A DNA stretch of 64,000 nucleotides from Bacteroidota bacterium (GTDB lineage Bacteria; Bacteroidota; Bacteroidia; Bacteroidales; Paludibacteraceae). The DNA lies in assembly GCA_021779195.1 (NCBI GenBank), contig JAJYBB010000005.1, forward strand, positions 1 to 64,000, in the 5' to 3' direction. Positions 35,294 through 43,707 of this stretch are shown in pieces. Numbering within the stretch: position 1 is the first letter of the stretch; each line of letters starts with the position of its first letter. The translations under genes and the position numbers were made by a program. The notes beneath the pieces were generated by a model. That model made no database searches. It worked only from the letters and a program-made list of their open reading frames with translations, and was not told the DNA's origin.

Positions 35294-36127
35294 ATGAAAG
35301 TCTCAAAGAAATTGCAGCTACTATCGTTGCTTTTAGTAGTAATCACATGCAATGCCTGTGCAAACCCTAAAAAAGAAAGCAATCAGGTAAATTCTCAAAA
35401 CAGTGCCAATCAACAAGCACAGGCAAAACATACAGCGAAGGAGAGATCTCCCTTACATGCCGAACTGGATAAGGCTAAAGCAGCGGGCAAAGCGGTTTTT
35501 GTTGTTGTTACCGGAACAGGTGCAGCCGATCTGAATAAAGCAATGTCAGTAGCCAAAAACGCAACTTCCATATATAAAAATGCCGTAGTGATTCAAATGA
35601 ATAGAGACTTACCTGTAAATGCCGATTTAGTAAGCGAATGGAGATTAGCAGGAGCCCCTGTTCCACTCATATTGGTTATTTCTTCAAAAGGTCAACCAAC
35701 AGGAGGTTATGTTCTTGCCGATGCTACGGCCGATAAAATTGCAGCTCTTGTCCCCTCCCCAAAACTGGAAGAAGTATATGCAGCAATTGCCAGCAGCAAA
35801 CATGCAATTGTAGTATTTACGAAGAAATCATTTGTTGATAAAACAAAAGTGATAAAAATTGCCAAAGATGCTGTGTTTAAATTAAATAACGAAGCCGTGT
35901 TTGTTGAAGTTGATATGGACGACAGCAAAGAGAATGGTTTCATGAACCAGCTTCGTATAGACAAATTATCTACGAAAGCAAGCATTACCATAGTAATCAA
36001 TAAACAGGGACAAGTTGCAGGCACATCTACTACTGTACCCGATGCAGGGAAATTAGTTACGGCAGCAAAAACTCCTGTCAGGGGTGGTTGTGGCCCAGGA
36101 TGTGGCCCTGCTGGTTGCGGTAGATAA
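35294..36127 (+). CDS. Lipoprotein with two thioredoxin-like halves and a CGPGCG tail
   Basis: 277 residues. The signal peptide ends in a lipobox (VITCNAC region), followed by a Gln/Asn/Lys linker. Two thioredoxin-like domains (about 60-150 and 155-260) lack CxxC pairs. The C-terminus is RGGCGPGCGPAGCGR, three cysteines in a flexible tail that looks made for metal or arsenite binding. The same GCGPGC motif occurs in the 59-residue protein before the P-type ATPase (38822), so the two probably handle the same ligand. Placed outside the inner membrane, it could be a periplasmic carrier. No characterised homologue is known to me. Confidence 0.72.
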   Translation: MKVSKKLQLLSLLLVVITCNACANPKKESNQVNSQNSANQQAQAKHTAKERSPLHAELDKAKAAGKAVFVVVTGTGAADLNKAMSVAKNATSIYKNAVVIQMNRDLPVNADLVSEWRLAGAPVPLILVISSKGQPTGGYVLADATADKIAALVPSPKLEEVYAAIASSKHAIVVFTKKSFVDKTKVIKIAKDAVFKLNNEAVFVEVDMDDSKENGFMNQLRIDKLSTKASITIVINKQGQVAGTSTTVPDAGKLVTAAKTPVRGGCGPGCGPAGCGR

Positions 36128-36222
36128 TTCCCAAAAGACTATTTCAAACTTACACATATTATTTTACATACAGAGTGTGCTATGGATGATATGCCATTTT
36201 TACACTTACAAATTAATAAATT

Positions 36223-37431
36223 ATGAGATTAATAGATTTAACATTAAAAGAGCTTTGGCACCGAAAATCGCAGCTTGTTTCGGGCTTATTAGCTATTACG
36301 CTGGGTATTGGTGTAATCGTGGGTATTCGTTCATTTTCAGTTGTATCAGAAAAAGCGGTAGCCGTGAATCTGGACAATTTAGGTGCAAATATTTTGGTGC
36401 TACCGCAGTCCTCTAGCGTTGACAATTATTATGCCGCTGATATTGACGCTTCTACATTCCCCGAAGAATACGTGGAAAAATTGGTAACATCTACCATTCC
36501 CGGTGTCGATAATATATCTCCAAAACTAACCAGAAGGGTTAAGGTTGGAAATGAAAATATTGTACTTACCGGAATCTTGCCCAAAAGCGAAATAGCTTCA
36601 AAACCTATTTGGCAAAGAGGAGGGATACAAGGCCAACAAGCAGCCGCAAGCTGTGCTCCATCGGGTCCTAAAAAATATGCCGATGCAAAATTGCAACGAA
36701 AAGGGATTGATACATTAGCTAATAACGATTGCTTTATTGGTTCTGGTATTGCTTTGAGACTCAAACTAAAGGAAGGTAGTAAATTAACCATAATGGACAA
36801 GGAGTTCACTGTTGCTAAGTTATTACCCGAAACCGGTACTGTTGATGACGATAGAGTGTTTGCAAACCTGCACACCGTTCAAGCTCTTTTAGGTACTGGC
36901 GAACAAATCAGTGCTATCGAAATTATGGGCTGTTGCAGCTCAATATCTGAGGGTCTTTTAGGCAAACTTCGTAATGTTCTACCCGACACGCGTATTACTA
37001 CTATCGGCCAGATTGTTTCTACACAAATAGAAAATAACAAGTTGATGAGTAAAATATCGTTGGTATTTCTGATTATCATCGTTTTTGTCGGCGGTATTTC
37101 CATTGGTAACTACATTTGGGGTAATGTGAACGAACGCCGCAAAGAAATTGGAATACTACGCATGATTGGCTACCACAAACGCCACATTTATTATATTTTG
37201 GTGTTGAAAGCTCTTCTAATGGGCTTAGTGGGTGGCATTGCCGGATATATTTTGGGTACTTTAGGCGCTATGTGGCTTGGACCACAATTTTCCGGAATCG
37301 CAGTAAGCCCCATTTATATGTACTTTTTTTACTCTATTGTTGTTGCAATTTTAATTTCGATAATAGGTTCTCTCATCCCTGCATACATGGCCGGTAAAAT
37401 AGAACCTTTTTCAAATATGCAGGAAGATTAG
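36223..37431 (+). CDS. ABC transporter permease (FtsX/MacB-like)
   Basis: 402 residues. One N-terminal helix (SGLLAITLGIGVIVGI), a large periplasmic domain (about 45-270) and three C-terminal helices make the MacB/LolC topology. The ERRKEIGILRMIGY coupling segment, typical of FtsX permeases, is near residue 303. Unusual are cysteines in the periplasmic part: AASCAPSG near 145 and MGCCSS near 240. With the ATPase next door it would act as a mechanotransmission-type exporter; in this setting a metal- or thiol-related substrate is inferred. Confidence 0.85.
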   Translation: MRLIDLTLKELWHRKSQLVSGLLAITLGIGVIVGIRSFSVVSEKAVAVNLDNLGANILVLPQSSSVDNYYAADIDASTFPEEYVEKLVTSTIPGVDNISPKLTRRVKVGNENIVLTGILPKSEIASKPIWQRGGIQGQQAAASCAPSGPKKYADAKLQRKGIDTLANNDCFIGSGIALRLKLKEGSKLTIMDKEFTVAKLLPETGTVDDDRVFANLHTVQALLGTGEQISAIEIMGCCSSISEGLLGKLRNVLPDTRITTIGQIVSTQIENNKLMSKISLVFLIIIVFVGGISIGNYIWGNVNERRKEIGILRMIGYHKRHIYYILVLKALLMGLVGGIAGYILGTLGAMWLGPQFSGIAVSPIYMYFFYSIVVAILISIIGSLIPAYMAGKIEPFSNMQED

Positions 37432-37468
37432 ACAATTTTCAAATTAACTTATTTTCAAATAAAAAATT

Positions 37469-38149
37469 ATGCTGATACAAATAAAAAATCTTACCAAAAC
37501 ATATCAACGCCACGATGGGGCTATCAACGCAGTTGATAATCTTTCTCTTGATATTCCTAAAGGTTCGTTTGTCACTATTACAGGTGCTTCGGGTTCGGGA
37601 AAAACAACTTTGCTTTTGATTTTGGGCGGTTTACTGCAACCTACTTCAGGTAAAATGAGCTACAATGCCAGAGAATTAGACTTACTCAAAGAAAAGGACA
37701 TGGCTACTTTCCGCAGCAATCATGTAGGTTTCGTTATGCAGAGCTTCGCTCTTGTTCCTTACCTTACAGCTCTGGAAAACATTTCTATTGCTTTAAATGT
37801 GAAAGATAAGGACAATGATAAAAACCGAAAACGAGCTTTACAACTGCTGGAATGGGTTGGTCTAGACGACCGCACTACCCATTATCCCAAAGAACTTTCG
37901 GCGGGTCAGCAACAACGGGTAGCCATAGCCCGGGCATTGGCCAACAATCCTGATTTATTGCTTGCCGACGAACCAACCGGCAATCTGGATCCAACCCTGT
38001 CGGAAGAAATTCTGGGCGTTTTAAAAGAGATAAACCAAAAACAGGGAACCACTGTAGTAATGGTAACGCACAGCCCGGCAGCTGCCGAATACGGCGATAC
38101 AAAAATTCAACTCAAAAACGGTAAATTACATACCAACGAAAAAGTATAA
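37469..38149 (+). CDS. ABC transporter ATP-binding protein (LolD/MacB type)
   Basis: 226 residues with Walker A GASGSGKTT (39-47), Q loop (MQSFALVPYLTALENIS), signature LSAGQQQRVAIARAL (signature residue order changed to SAGQQ), Walker B LLLADEPTGNLD and H loop MVTHSP. It pairs with the FtsX-like permease 37 bases upstream. Confidence 0.93.
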   Translation: MLIQIKNLTKTYQRHDGAINAVDNLSLDIPKGSFVTITGASGSGKTTLLLILGGLLQPTSGKMSYNARELDLLKEKDMATFRSNHVGFVMQSFALVPYLTALENISIALNVKDKDNDKNRKRALQLLEWVGLDDRTTHYPKELSAGQQQRVAIARALANNPDLLLADEPTGNLDPTLSEEILGVLKEINQKQGTTVVMVTHSPAAAEYGDTKIQLKNGKLHTNEKV

Positions 38150-38239
38150 TCACATGAAACACCCATGCCCAAATAAAGAGTTTGAGCACACAAGGGGATG
38201 ATTACAAAATTAAACTATCTTCACATCCCCTCCTTCTTT

Positions 38240-38262
38240 CGCCCTCTCCTTTGATAGGAGAG
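38240..38262 (+). repeat. GC-rich hairpin before the DUF1573 gene
   Basis: CCCTCTCCT / AGGAGAGGG, a perfect 9-base stem with a 5-base loop, in the leader of the next gene. It is of the same style as the hairpins inside the replication genes. There is no T run, so a terminator role is doubtful. Confidence 0.6.
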
Positions 38263-38304
38263 GGTTGTGGGGAGGTCCGGCTTGGGGAGGCTAATTATAA
38301 ACAC

Positions 38305-38706
38305 ATGAAAAAGCTTGCAGTTATTCTATTTTTTTTCAGCTTTGCTTCGTTGAGCTTATTCGCTCAAAAGCAACAACAAATTAGCCAAAGTGATTCAATC
38401 ATTTTCACTGAGTTGATTCATGATTATGGCACTATTGATGTCGGCAGTCCGGGGCATTGTGAATTCAAATTTACCAACGGAATGAAAACACCTTTGGTAG
38501 TTAGTAACGTAAAACCTTCGTGCGGGTGTACCGTTGCCGACTGGACAAAAGAGCCAATCTTACCCGGAAAAACAGGAGTGATTAAACTTAATTACAATAC
38601 CAAAATACCGGGTACTTTCAGTAAGACAATTACAGTGAATTCAAATGCAAAAAATTCAACGGTAATTTTGCAGATTAAAGGGAATGTAATTACACCTAAA
38701 CAATAA
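38305..38706 (+). CDS. DUF1573 periplasmic protein
   Basis: 133 residues from ATG 38305; the upstream open extension is hairpin sequence and not protein-like. The signal peptide is KKLAVILFFFSFASLSLFAQ. The Ig-like DUF1573 domain has HDYGTIDVGSPGHCEFKFTN and NVKPSCGCTVADW. The CGC motif and the extra Cys in GHCEF could bind metal. The family is common in Bacteroidota envelopes with no settled function. Confidence 0.85.
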   Translation: MKKLAVILFFFSFASLSLFAQKQQQISQSDSIIFTELIHDYGTIDVGSPGHCEFKFTNGMKTPLVVSNVKPSCGCTVADWTKEPILPGKTGVIKLNYNTKIPGTFSKTITVNSNAKNSTVILQIKGNVITPKQ

Positions 38707-38821
38707 ACTAATTATATATCTCTAAAACTAACAAAGCAATTATATGAATTGCAAACAATGTATATGTGGCAATAACGTGTGAAGTGGCATATTTTCAGTC
38801 TAACAATAAAAATTTGAAAAA

Positions 38822-39001
38822 ATGGAAGCAAGCAAAAAACAACAAAAAAAGAAGGTACTCTGGTCATTAATAAAACAATCTTTCGACAAGTCGAGTAGTG
38901 GTTGTGGCCCTGGGTGTGGATGTAACACCGAACAAAAAAAAGAAACTGAAAAACAAAATAATGAAGAGCAACTTCAGGAAAAGAAGGCAAACGAAAAATG
39001 A
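38822..39001 (+). CDS. Small Cys-rich protein coupled to the P-type ATPase
   Basis: A 59-residue, strongly basic and acidic protein (KKQQKKKVLW start, Glu/Lys/Gln-rich tail) with a central SSGCGPGCGCN cluster: three cysteines in six residues. There is no signal peptide, so it is cytoplasmic. Its TGA stop overlaps the ATG of the ATPase (ATGA at 38998-39001), which indicates translational coupling. That ATPase lacks the usual N-terminal metal-binding domain, and this protein may act as a separate metal chaperone for it. The motif matches the lipoprotein tail at 36090. Confidence 0.75.
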   Translation: MEASKKQQKKKVLWSLIKQSFDKSSSGCGPGCGCNTEQKKETEKQNNEEQLQEKKANEK

Positions 39002-40902
39002 ATACAAAGGATACAAATAAAGCAACCTATTCTTTTCAAGAGATTATAGTATTTGCACTTGCACCTATTATAGTAGGGCTTTTAACTTTGGGGGCATGGC
39101 TCTTTAAGCATTTTGAAGTATTTAATCCCTATTTATATATCGTACTGGCAGTATTGGCTACAATTTTCGGGGGATATCAGCGTTTTCGGGCTGGCTTTCG
39201 CGATGCGTTTAAACGGAAAATAACGGTGAATGTTTTTGTTACATTTGCTATAATTGTTACAGTGGCAGTCGGCGAATTTTTACCAGCGGCAGTGATTATA
39301 CTTATCATGGCTGTAGTAGGCTCATTAGAAGCCTACACTCTTGACAAAACGAGAAAGAGCATAAGTGGCTTACTTGATTTAACGCCAGCTAAAGCAAATG
39401 TCAAACAGGGTGATATCGAAATATCCGTTGAAGTAAGCAAATTACAAACAGGTGATGTTGTAGTTGTAAGACCCGGCGAACGTATTCCTGTAGATGGTAT
39501 CGTTATTGCAGGGAGCGCATCGGTCAATCAGGCTCCTATAACAGGCGAATCTATTCCTGTTGAGAAATTCAAAGGCAACGAAGTTTTTGCCGGAACATTA
39601 AACGAAAGTGGAAGACTGGAAATTCAAACCTCAAAAGTAGGCAAAGAAACTACCCTTGCTAAAATTGTCCATCTTGTTGAGGAAGCGCAAGAATCAAAGG
39701 CTCCGATACAAACCGTTGCTGACCGTTTCACCACCTGGTTTTTCCCCATTGTAATTGGTCTGGCTGTTATTGGATATTTCTTAAGTGGCGAAATTAAAGT
39801 AGCAGTTGCTATATTGCTGGTTGCCTGTCCTTGTGCATTTGCTATTGCCACACCGTCAGCAGTTGCAGCAGGTATTGCTAATATGGCTCGCAGGGCTGTT
39901 TTAATAAAAGGGGGTGTCTTCTTTGAAATAGCTGGAAAAATAAATTGTTTGGTTGTTGACAAAACCGGCACTCTCACCATTGGCCACCCAAAAGTAATGA
40001 ATATTATTGGCTTAAATGGTTTGTCTGAAGCCGAAGTGCTTAAATTAGCGGCCATTGGTGAAAAGTATTCAGAACATCCTTTGGCAAAAGCTATTTTAAT
40101 TATTGCCCGTTCACAATCAATTGAAATACCCGACCCGGATGATTTTAAATCGGAAGTTGGAAAAGGGATTGAAGCCAGTTACAATGGTCAGAAAATATTG
40201 ATTGGTAAAGAAGATTTACTAAAAGAACATAATATTATAATCAGCCAGGCAGTTCAGGAAAAAATTACCCAACAGTCTGATTTGGGGCGTACAACTATTT
40301 TAATAGCTAATAACAACGAAATTGTCGGAATTATATCCATTGCGGATGAAGTTCGACCCGAAACTATTCATTCAATTAGTTCCTTAAAAAATCTTGGCAT
40401 TAAGAACATTGTTATGCTTACCGGCGACCACCATAAGGTTGCCAAAGCGGTAGCTGAACAGATTGGAATTGAAGATTACAAGGCGGAACTTCTACCCCAT
40501 GATAAGCAAGCAGCAATTAAAGCTTTGAAAAATGAAGGGAAAATTGTTGCAATGGTTGGCGATGGAATCAATGATGCACCAGCACTTGCACTTGCCGATG
40601 TGGGTATCGTAATGGGGGGAACTGGTTCAGATATTGCTATTGAAGCCGCTGATGTAACCTTGATGGATGGGAGTTTTGCCCGTTTGGTAGAGTTTATTCA
40701 AATATCAAGAAAAGTATTAAGACGTATCAAACTAAATATTTTTTTCTCTATCATCTACAATGTTATTGGTCTTGTTTTGGCATTATTAGGTTATCTTACT
40801 CCCGTTATGGCTGTTATTTTCCAGGAAGCAGGCTGTGTAACCGTGGTGGTGAGTTCAACACTATTGCTTTGGGCAAAGATATCAGAACAGAAAAGACTTT
40901 GA
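38998..40902 (+). CDS. Heavy-metal P1B-type ATPase
   Basis: 634 residues. It lacks the N-terminal HMA or Cys-rich metal domain, starting almost at the first helix. Motifs: TGES (actuator, ITGESIPVEK), the transmembrane CPC metal site in LLVACPCAFAIATPSA, DKTGTLT (phosphorylation), SEHPLAKAI (the HP motif) and GDGINDAPAL. A cysteine in the last helix (FQEAGCVTVVV) may add to the metal site. CPC ATPases export Cu, Zn, Cd or Pb. Its own gene neighbours and ArsR control suggest soft-metal export. It has no separate promoter. Confidence 0.93.
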   Translation: MNTKDTNKATYSFQEIIVFALAPIIVGLLTLGAWLFKHFEVFNPYLYIVLAVLATIFGGYQRFRAGFRDAFKRKITVNVFVTFAIIVTVAVGEFLPAAVIILIMAVVGSLEAYTLDKTRKSISGLLDLTPAKANVKQGDIEISVEVSKLQTGDVVVVRPGERIPVDGIVIAGSASVNQAPITGESIPVEKFKGNEVFAGTLNESGRLEIQTSKVGKETTLAKIVHLVEEAQESKAPIQTVADRFTTWFFPIVIGLAVIGYFLSGEIKVAVAILLVACPCAFAIATPSAVAAGIANMARRAVLIKGGVFFEIAGKINCLVVDKTGTLTIGHPKVMNIIGLNGLSEAEVLKLAAIGEKYSEHPLAKAILIIARSQSIEIPDPDDFKSEVGKGIEASYNGQKILIGKEDLLKEHNIIISQAVQEKITQQSDLGRTTILIANNNEIVGIISIADEVRPETIHSISSLKNLGIKNIVMLTGDHHKVAKAVAEQIGIEDYKAELLPHDKQAAIKALKNEGKIVAMVGDGINDAPALALADVGIVMGGTGSDIAIEAADVTLMDGSFARLVEFIQISRKVLRRIKLNIFFSIIYNVIGLVLALLGYLTPVMAVIFQEAGCVTVVVSSTLLLWAKISEQKRL

Positions 40903-40904
40903 TA

Positions 40905-41375
40905 TTTTATTTGCGTTCTCCATGTACGCAGGAAATAGCCGTTTTCAAAGCATTTGCCGATATTGTGGAAAAAGCGGATAATGAAATCGTTGTTATTGAC
41001 ACAGCCCCAACCGGTCATACCTTGTTATTACTGGACGCAACCGAAAGTTATCACAAAGAAGTGGAACGTACTCAGGGCGAAGTCTCGGGTGCTGTTGCTC
41101 ATTTGCTGCCTCGTTTACGCAATTCATAGGAAACGGAAGTGGTTGTCGTTACCCTCCCTGAAGCAACCCCTGTATTTGAAGCTGAAAGGTTACAACTAGA
41201 TTTGCAACGTGCAGGTATTCACAATAAATGGTGGGTCGTAAATTCTTGTTTATCATTAACTCACACACAAAACCCATTTCTGCAAGCCAAAGCGCAAAGC
41301 GAATTAGCTTGGATTGAAAAGGTAAAACAATTATCAAATCGTAATACCGCTTTAATAGAGTGGAAAGATATCTAA
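40905..41375 (+). pseudogene. arsA: arsA remnant (arsenite-pump ATPase, C-terminal part)
   Basis: Three bases after the ATPase stop, a frame reads PCTQEIAVFKAFADIV, VVIDTAPTGHTLLLLDATES, then a TAG at 41127-41129. It continues in the same frame as EVVVVTLPEATPVFEAERLQ and NPFLQAKAQSELAWI to TAA 41373-41375. These are hallmarks of bacterial ArsA. The first two thirds, including the P loops, are missing, and some 80-100 residues seem lost between the two parts as well. It cannot make a working pump. The Acr3 gene is intact, so export can proceed without ArsA. Confidence 0.88.
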
Positions 41376-41450
41376 GGGAAATGATTCTGTCAAAGTCCAT
41401 TTTTGATGATTTCACACAAATGTAATATGATTTACTTGGAAACAGCTGTT

Positions 41451-41474
41451 TTATGTCGTATGTTTGCGACATAA
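41451..41474 (+). promoter_or_regulatory. ArsR3 operator wrapped around the -7 box
   Basis: TTATGTCG (41451-41458), TATGTTTG (41459-41466), CGACATAA (41467-41474): the same layout as 34881-34904. TTGG lies near the -33 position. Confidence 0.82.
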
Positions 41475-41510
41475 AACAATAATACTCGTATTACTTTAAA
41501 ATCAAACACA

Positions 41511-41675
41511 ATGGAAACAAATTGGATTATTTTAGCTATCGTTTTGCTAAGTGCAATTGCTTTGATTGTCTTCGTGGTAATAAGAAATCAAAAAGATAAA
41601 AATGACGTGGTTTCATCTTTGAATGCTCAAGAGGATTTACAAGGAGATTCAGAACGAGAAAAGGACATAGATTAA
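41511..41675 (+). CDS. Small single-pass membrane protein
   Basis: 54 residues beginning METNW, one helix (IILAIVLLSAIALIVFVVI), then a basic and an acidic hydrophilic tail (RNQKDKNDVV ... DLQGDSEREKDID). Similar short membrane proteins are widespread in Bacteroidota without known function. It is the first gene after the ArsR3 operator, 26 bases before arsR3, so it should be induced with the ars genes. Confidence 0.65.
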   Translation: METNWIILAIVLLSAIALIVFVVIRNQKDKNDVVSSLNAQEDLQGDSEREKDID

Positions 41676-41700
41676 ATGACTGACTTTACAACTAAACAAA

Positions 41701-42027
41701 ATGATAAAATCAGAAGTATTCGTCAAGGAACTACAAGAACTGGCAACTTTTGCCAAACTAATTTCACACCCTGCACGGTTGGCAATTCTAAAATATCTGG
41801 CAGAAACCAAAACCTGCATTTCAGGCGACATTTCGGATAAATTACCATTAAGTCGCACTACAGTATCGCAACATTTGAAAGAATTACGCGATATGGGATT
41901 AATTCACGGTGAAATTGATGGATTGAAAGTTAGCTACTGCCTTTGTGGCACCGAGATAGAACGGTTTAAATCTACATTCTACAGTTTCTTTGATAAAATA
42001 GACTGTACCGATATTAATTGTAAATAA
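41701..42027 (+). CDS. arsR: ArsR-family metalloregulator 3
   Basis: 108-residue winged-helix repressor. Over residues 1-85 it differs from ArsR2 (34917) at only a handful of positions (for example [10 protein letters not shown] for TKSEVFEKEL). Metal ligands are probably the Cys in KTCISG and those in YCLCGT, plus Cys in DCTDINCK. It precedes arsC1, arsC2, arsM and acr3, the main inorganic arsenic operon. Identical operator architecture implies cross-regulation with ArsR2. Confidence 0.93.
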   Translation: MIKSEVFVKELQELATFAKLISHPARLAILKYLAETKTCISGDISDKLPLSRTTVSQHLKELRDMGLIHGEIDGLKVSYCLCGTEIERFKSTFYSFFDKIDCTDINCK

Positions 42028-42038
42028 CTCCAATAATT

Positions 42039-42464
42039 ATGACTAAAACAAATGTATTATTCGTGTGCTTGCACAATTCCGCCCGTAGTCAGATGGCGGA
42101 AGCATTTCTTAATAAATTGGCTGGCGATAAATTCTTTGCCGAAAGCGCAGGTTTGGAAGCTGGCACAATTAACCCTTATGTTGTTCAGGTAATGCAGGAA
42201 GTAGGCATTGATATTTCTCAAAACAAGACCGATAGTGTGTTTGAATTCTTCAAACAAGGTCGATTATACGCTTATGTAATTGCGGTGTGCGATGCTGCAA
42301 GTGCCGAAAGATGCCCTATTTTCCCGGGAGTTTGTAACCGGCTTAATTGGTCATTTCCAAATCCGGCCGAGTTCAAGGGTACTGACGAAGAAATTTTAGC
42401 TGAAACCCGAAAAGTACGGGATATGATAAAAACCGAGATTGAAAAATTTATAGTAACATATTAA
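42039..42464 (+). CDS. arsC: Arsenate reductase-like LMW phosphatase 1
   Basis: 141 residues of the low-molecular-weight phosphatase fold. The P loop CLHNSARSQ (Cys10) starts the active site, and [13 protein letters not shown] near residue 88-100 holds one candidate resolving cysteine. [16 protein letters not shown] segment follows the catalytic Asp position. It reduces As(V) to As(III) for export. It differs clearly from the next gene (arsC2), so the pair is not a recent duplication. Confidence 0.88.
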   Translation: MTKTNVLFVCLHNSARSQMAEAFLNKLAGDKFFAESAGLEAGTINPYVVQVMQEVGIDISQNKTDSVFEFFKQGRLYAYVIAVCDAASAERCPIFPGVCNRLNWSFPNPAEFKGTDEEILAETRKVRDMIKTEIEKFIVTY

Positions 42465-42478
42465 AAATAAAAACAAAC

Positions 42479-42904
42479 ATGAAAGTATTAATTCTTTGCA
42501 CAGGCAACTCATGCCGTAGCCAAATGGCACACGGCTTTTTACAATCGTTCGACCCAACAATTACCGTTTGTTCTGCCGGTACACAAGCCTCTGGTAAACT
42601 AAATCAAAAAGCGGTTGCAGCTATGAAAGATGCGGGTATAGACATTAGCAACCACACTTCCGATTCGGTAGATAAATACCTGAAAGATGAATGGGATTAT
42701 GTAATCACGGTTTGCGGGGGTGCAAATGAAGAATGTCCTGCTTTTTTCGGAAAAGTGAAACACCGCTTACACATGGGTTACGATGATCCAAGCCACGCCG
42801 AAGGAACTGAAGAATTTATCTGGAGCGAATTTATCCGTGTTCGCGATGAAATCAAAGCGGGTTTTTACAAATTGTACATTGAACAAATTAAGCCGCAACT
42901 ATGA
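42479..42904 (+). CDS. arsC: Arsenate reductase, thioredoxin-coupled (ArsC 2)
   Basis: 141 residues with P loop CTGNSCRSQMA (Cys7 to Arg13) and the resolving pair in VCGGANEECPAF (near residues 80-88), the layout of thioredoxin-coupled ArsC. Catalytic Asp is in GYDDPSHAEGTEE. The stop overlaps the arsM start (ATGA at 42901-42904). Having two different reductases in series may widen the substrate or redox range. Confidence 0.92.
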   Translation: MKVLILCTGNSCRSQMAHGFLQSFDPTITVCSAGTQASGKLNQKAVAAMKDAGIDISNHTSDSVDKYLKDEWDYVITVCGGANEECPAFFGKVKHRLHMGYDDPSHAEGTEEFIWSEFIRVRDEIKAGFYKLYIEQIKPQL

Positions 42905-43704
42905 AAGCAACTGATTTAAAATTAGTCGTTCAGGAAAAATACGGCGAAATAGCTAAACAATCGAAGATTCAAAACGAATCTTCTTGTTGCGGTGCAACAA
43001 GTTGTTGTTCAACGGTTGATTATGCTGTATTTGCCGAGAATTACGACAAAGAAAATGGATATAACCCTGATGCCGACCTAGGATTGGGTTGCGGTATTCC
43101 TACCCAGTTTGCAAGCATTAAAGAGGGCGATTCTGTTCTTGACTTGGGGAGTGGTGCTGGCAATGATTGCTTTGTAGCTCGTGCTATTGTAGGCGAGAAT
43201 GGAAAAGTAACCGGTCTCGATTTTACCGATGCCATGTTGGAGAAAGCAAGAGCCAACAACGCTAAACTTGGATTCGCTAATGTGGAATTCGTAAAAGGCG
43301 ATATTGAAGAAATGCCTTTGCCTGATAACCAATTCGATGTAATAGTGTCTAACTGTGTGTTGAATCTGGTACCAGATAAACAAAAAGCCTTTGCGGAAAT
43401 GTACAGGGTATTAAAGCCCGGAGGACATTTTTGTGTTTCGGATGTAGTTATTCAGGGGCAATTACCCGAAGCCCTTCAAAAGGATGCCGAAATGTATGCC
43501 GGTTGTGTATCAGGGGCTATTCCTGTTTCCGAGTTTTTCGAAATAGTAAAGCAAATCTCCTTTCAGGATATTGTCGTACACAAACAAAAGGCAATTACAA
43601 TACCCGATGAAATTCTACTAACCTATCTCAATTCAAATGAATTGGATAAGTTCCACCGTAAAGAGATTGGAATCTTCAGTATAACCGTTTCCGCTAAAAA
43701 ATAA
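42901..43704 (+). CDS. arsM: Arsenite S-adenosylmethionine methyltransferase
   Basis: 267 residues. The N-terminus has cysteine pairs in SSCCGATSCCS (near 27-38). The SAM-binding motif VLDLGSGAGNDCF is near 79-91, and further conserved cysteines lie in SNCVLNL (near 149) and YAGCVSGAIP (near 201), the arsenite-binding residues of ArsM. It methylates As(III) to mono-, di- and trimethyl forms. This complements the ArsP-like permease, which may export methylated products. Confidence 0.95.
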   Translation: MKATDLKLVVQEKYGEIAKQSKIQNESSCCGATSCCSTVDYAVFAENYDKENGYNPDADLGLGCGIPTQFASIKEGDSVLDLGSGAGNDCFVARAIVGENGKVTGLDFTDAMLEKARANNAKLGFANVEFVKGDIEEMPLPDNQFDVIVSNCVLNLVPDKQKAFAEMYRVLKPGGHFCVSDVVIQGQLPEALQKDAEMYAGCVSGAIPVSEFFEIVKQISFQDIVVHKQKAITIPDEILLTYLNSNELDKFHRKEIGIFSITVSAKK

Positions 43705-43707
43705 ACT

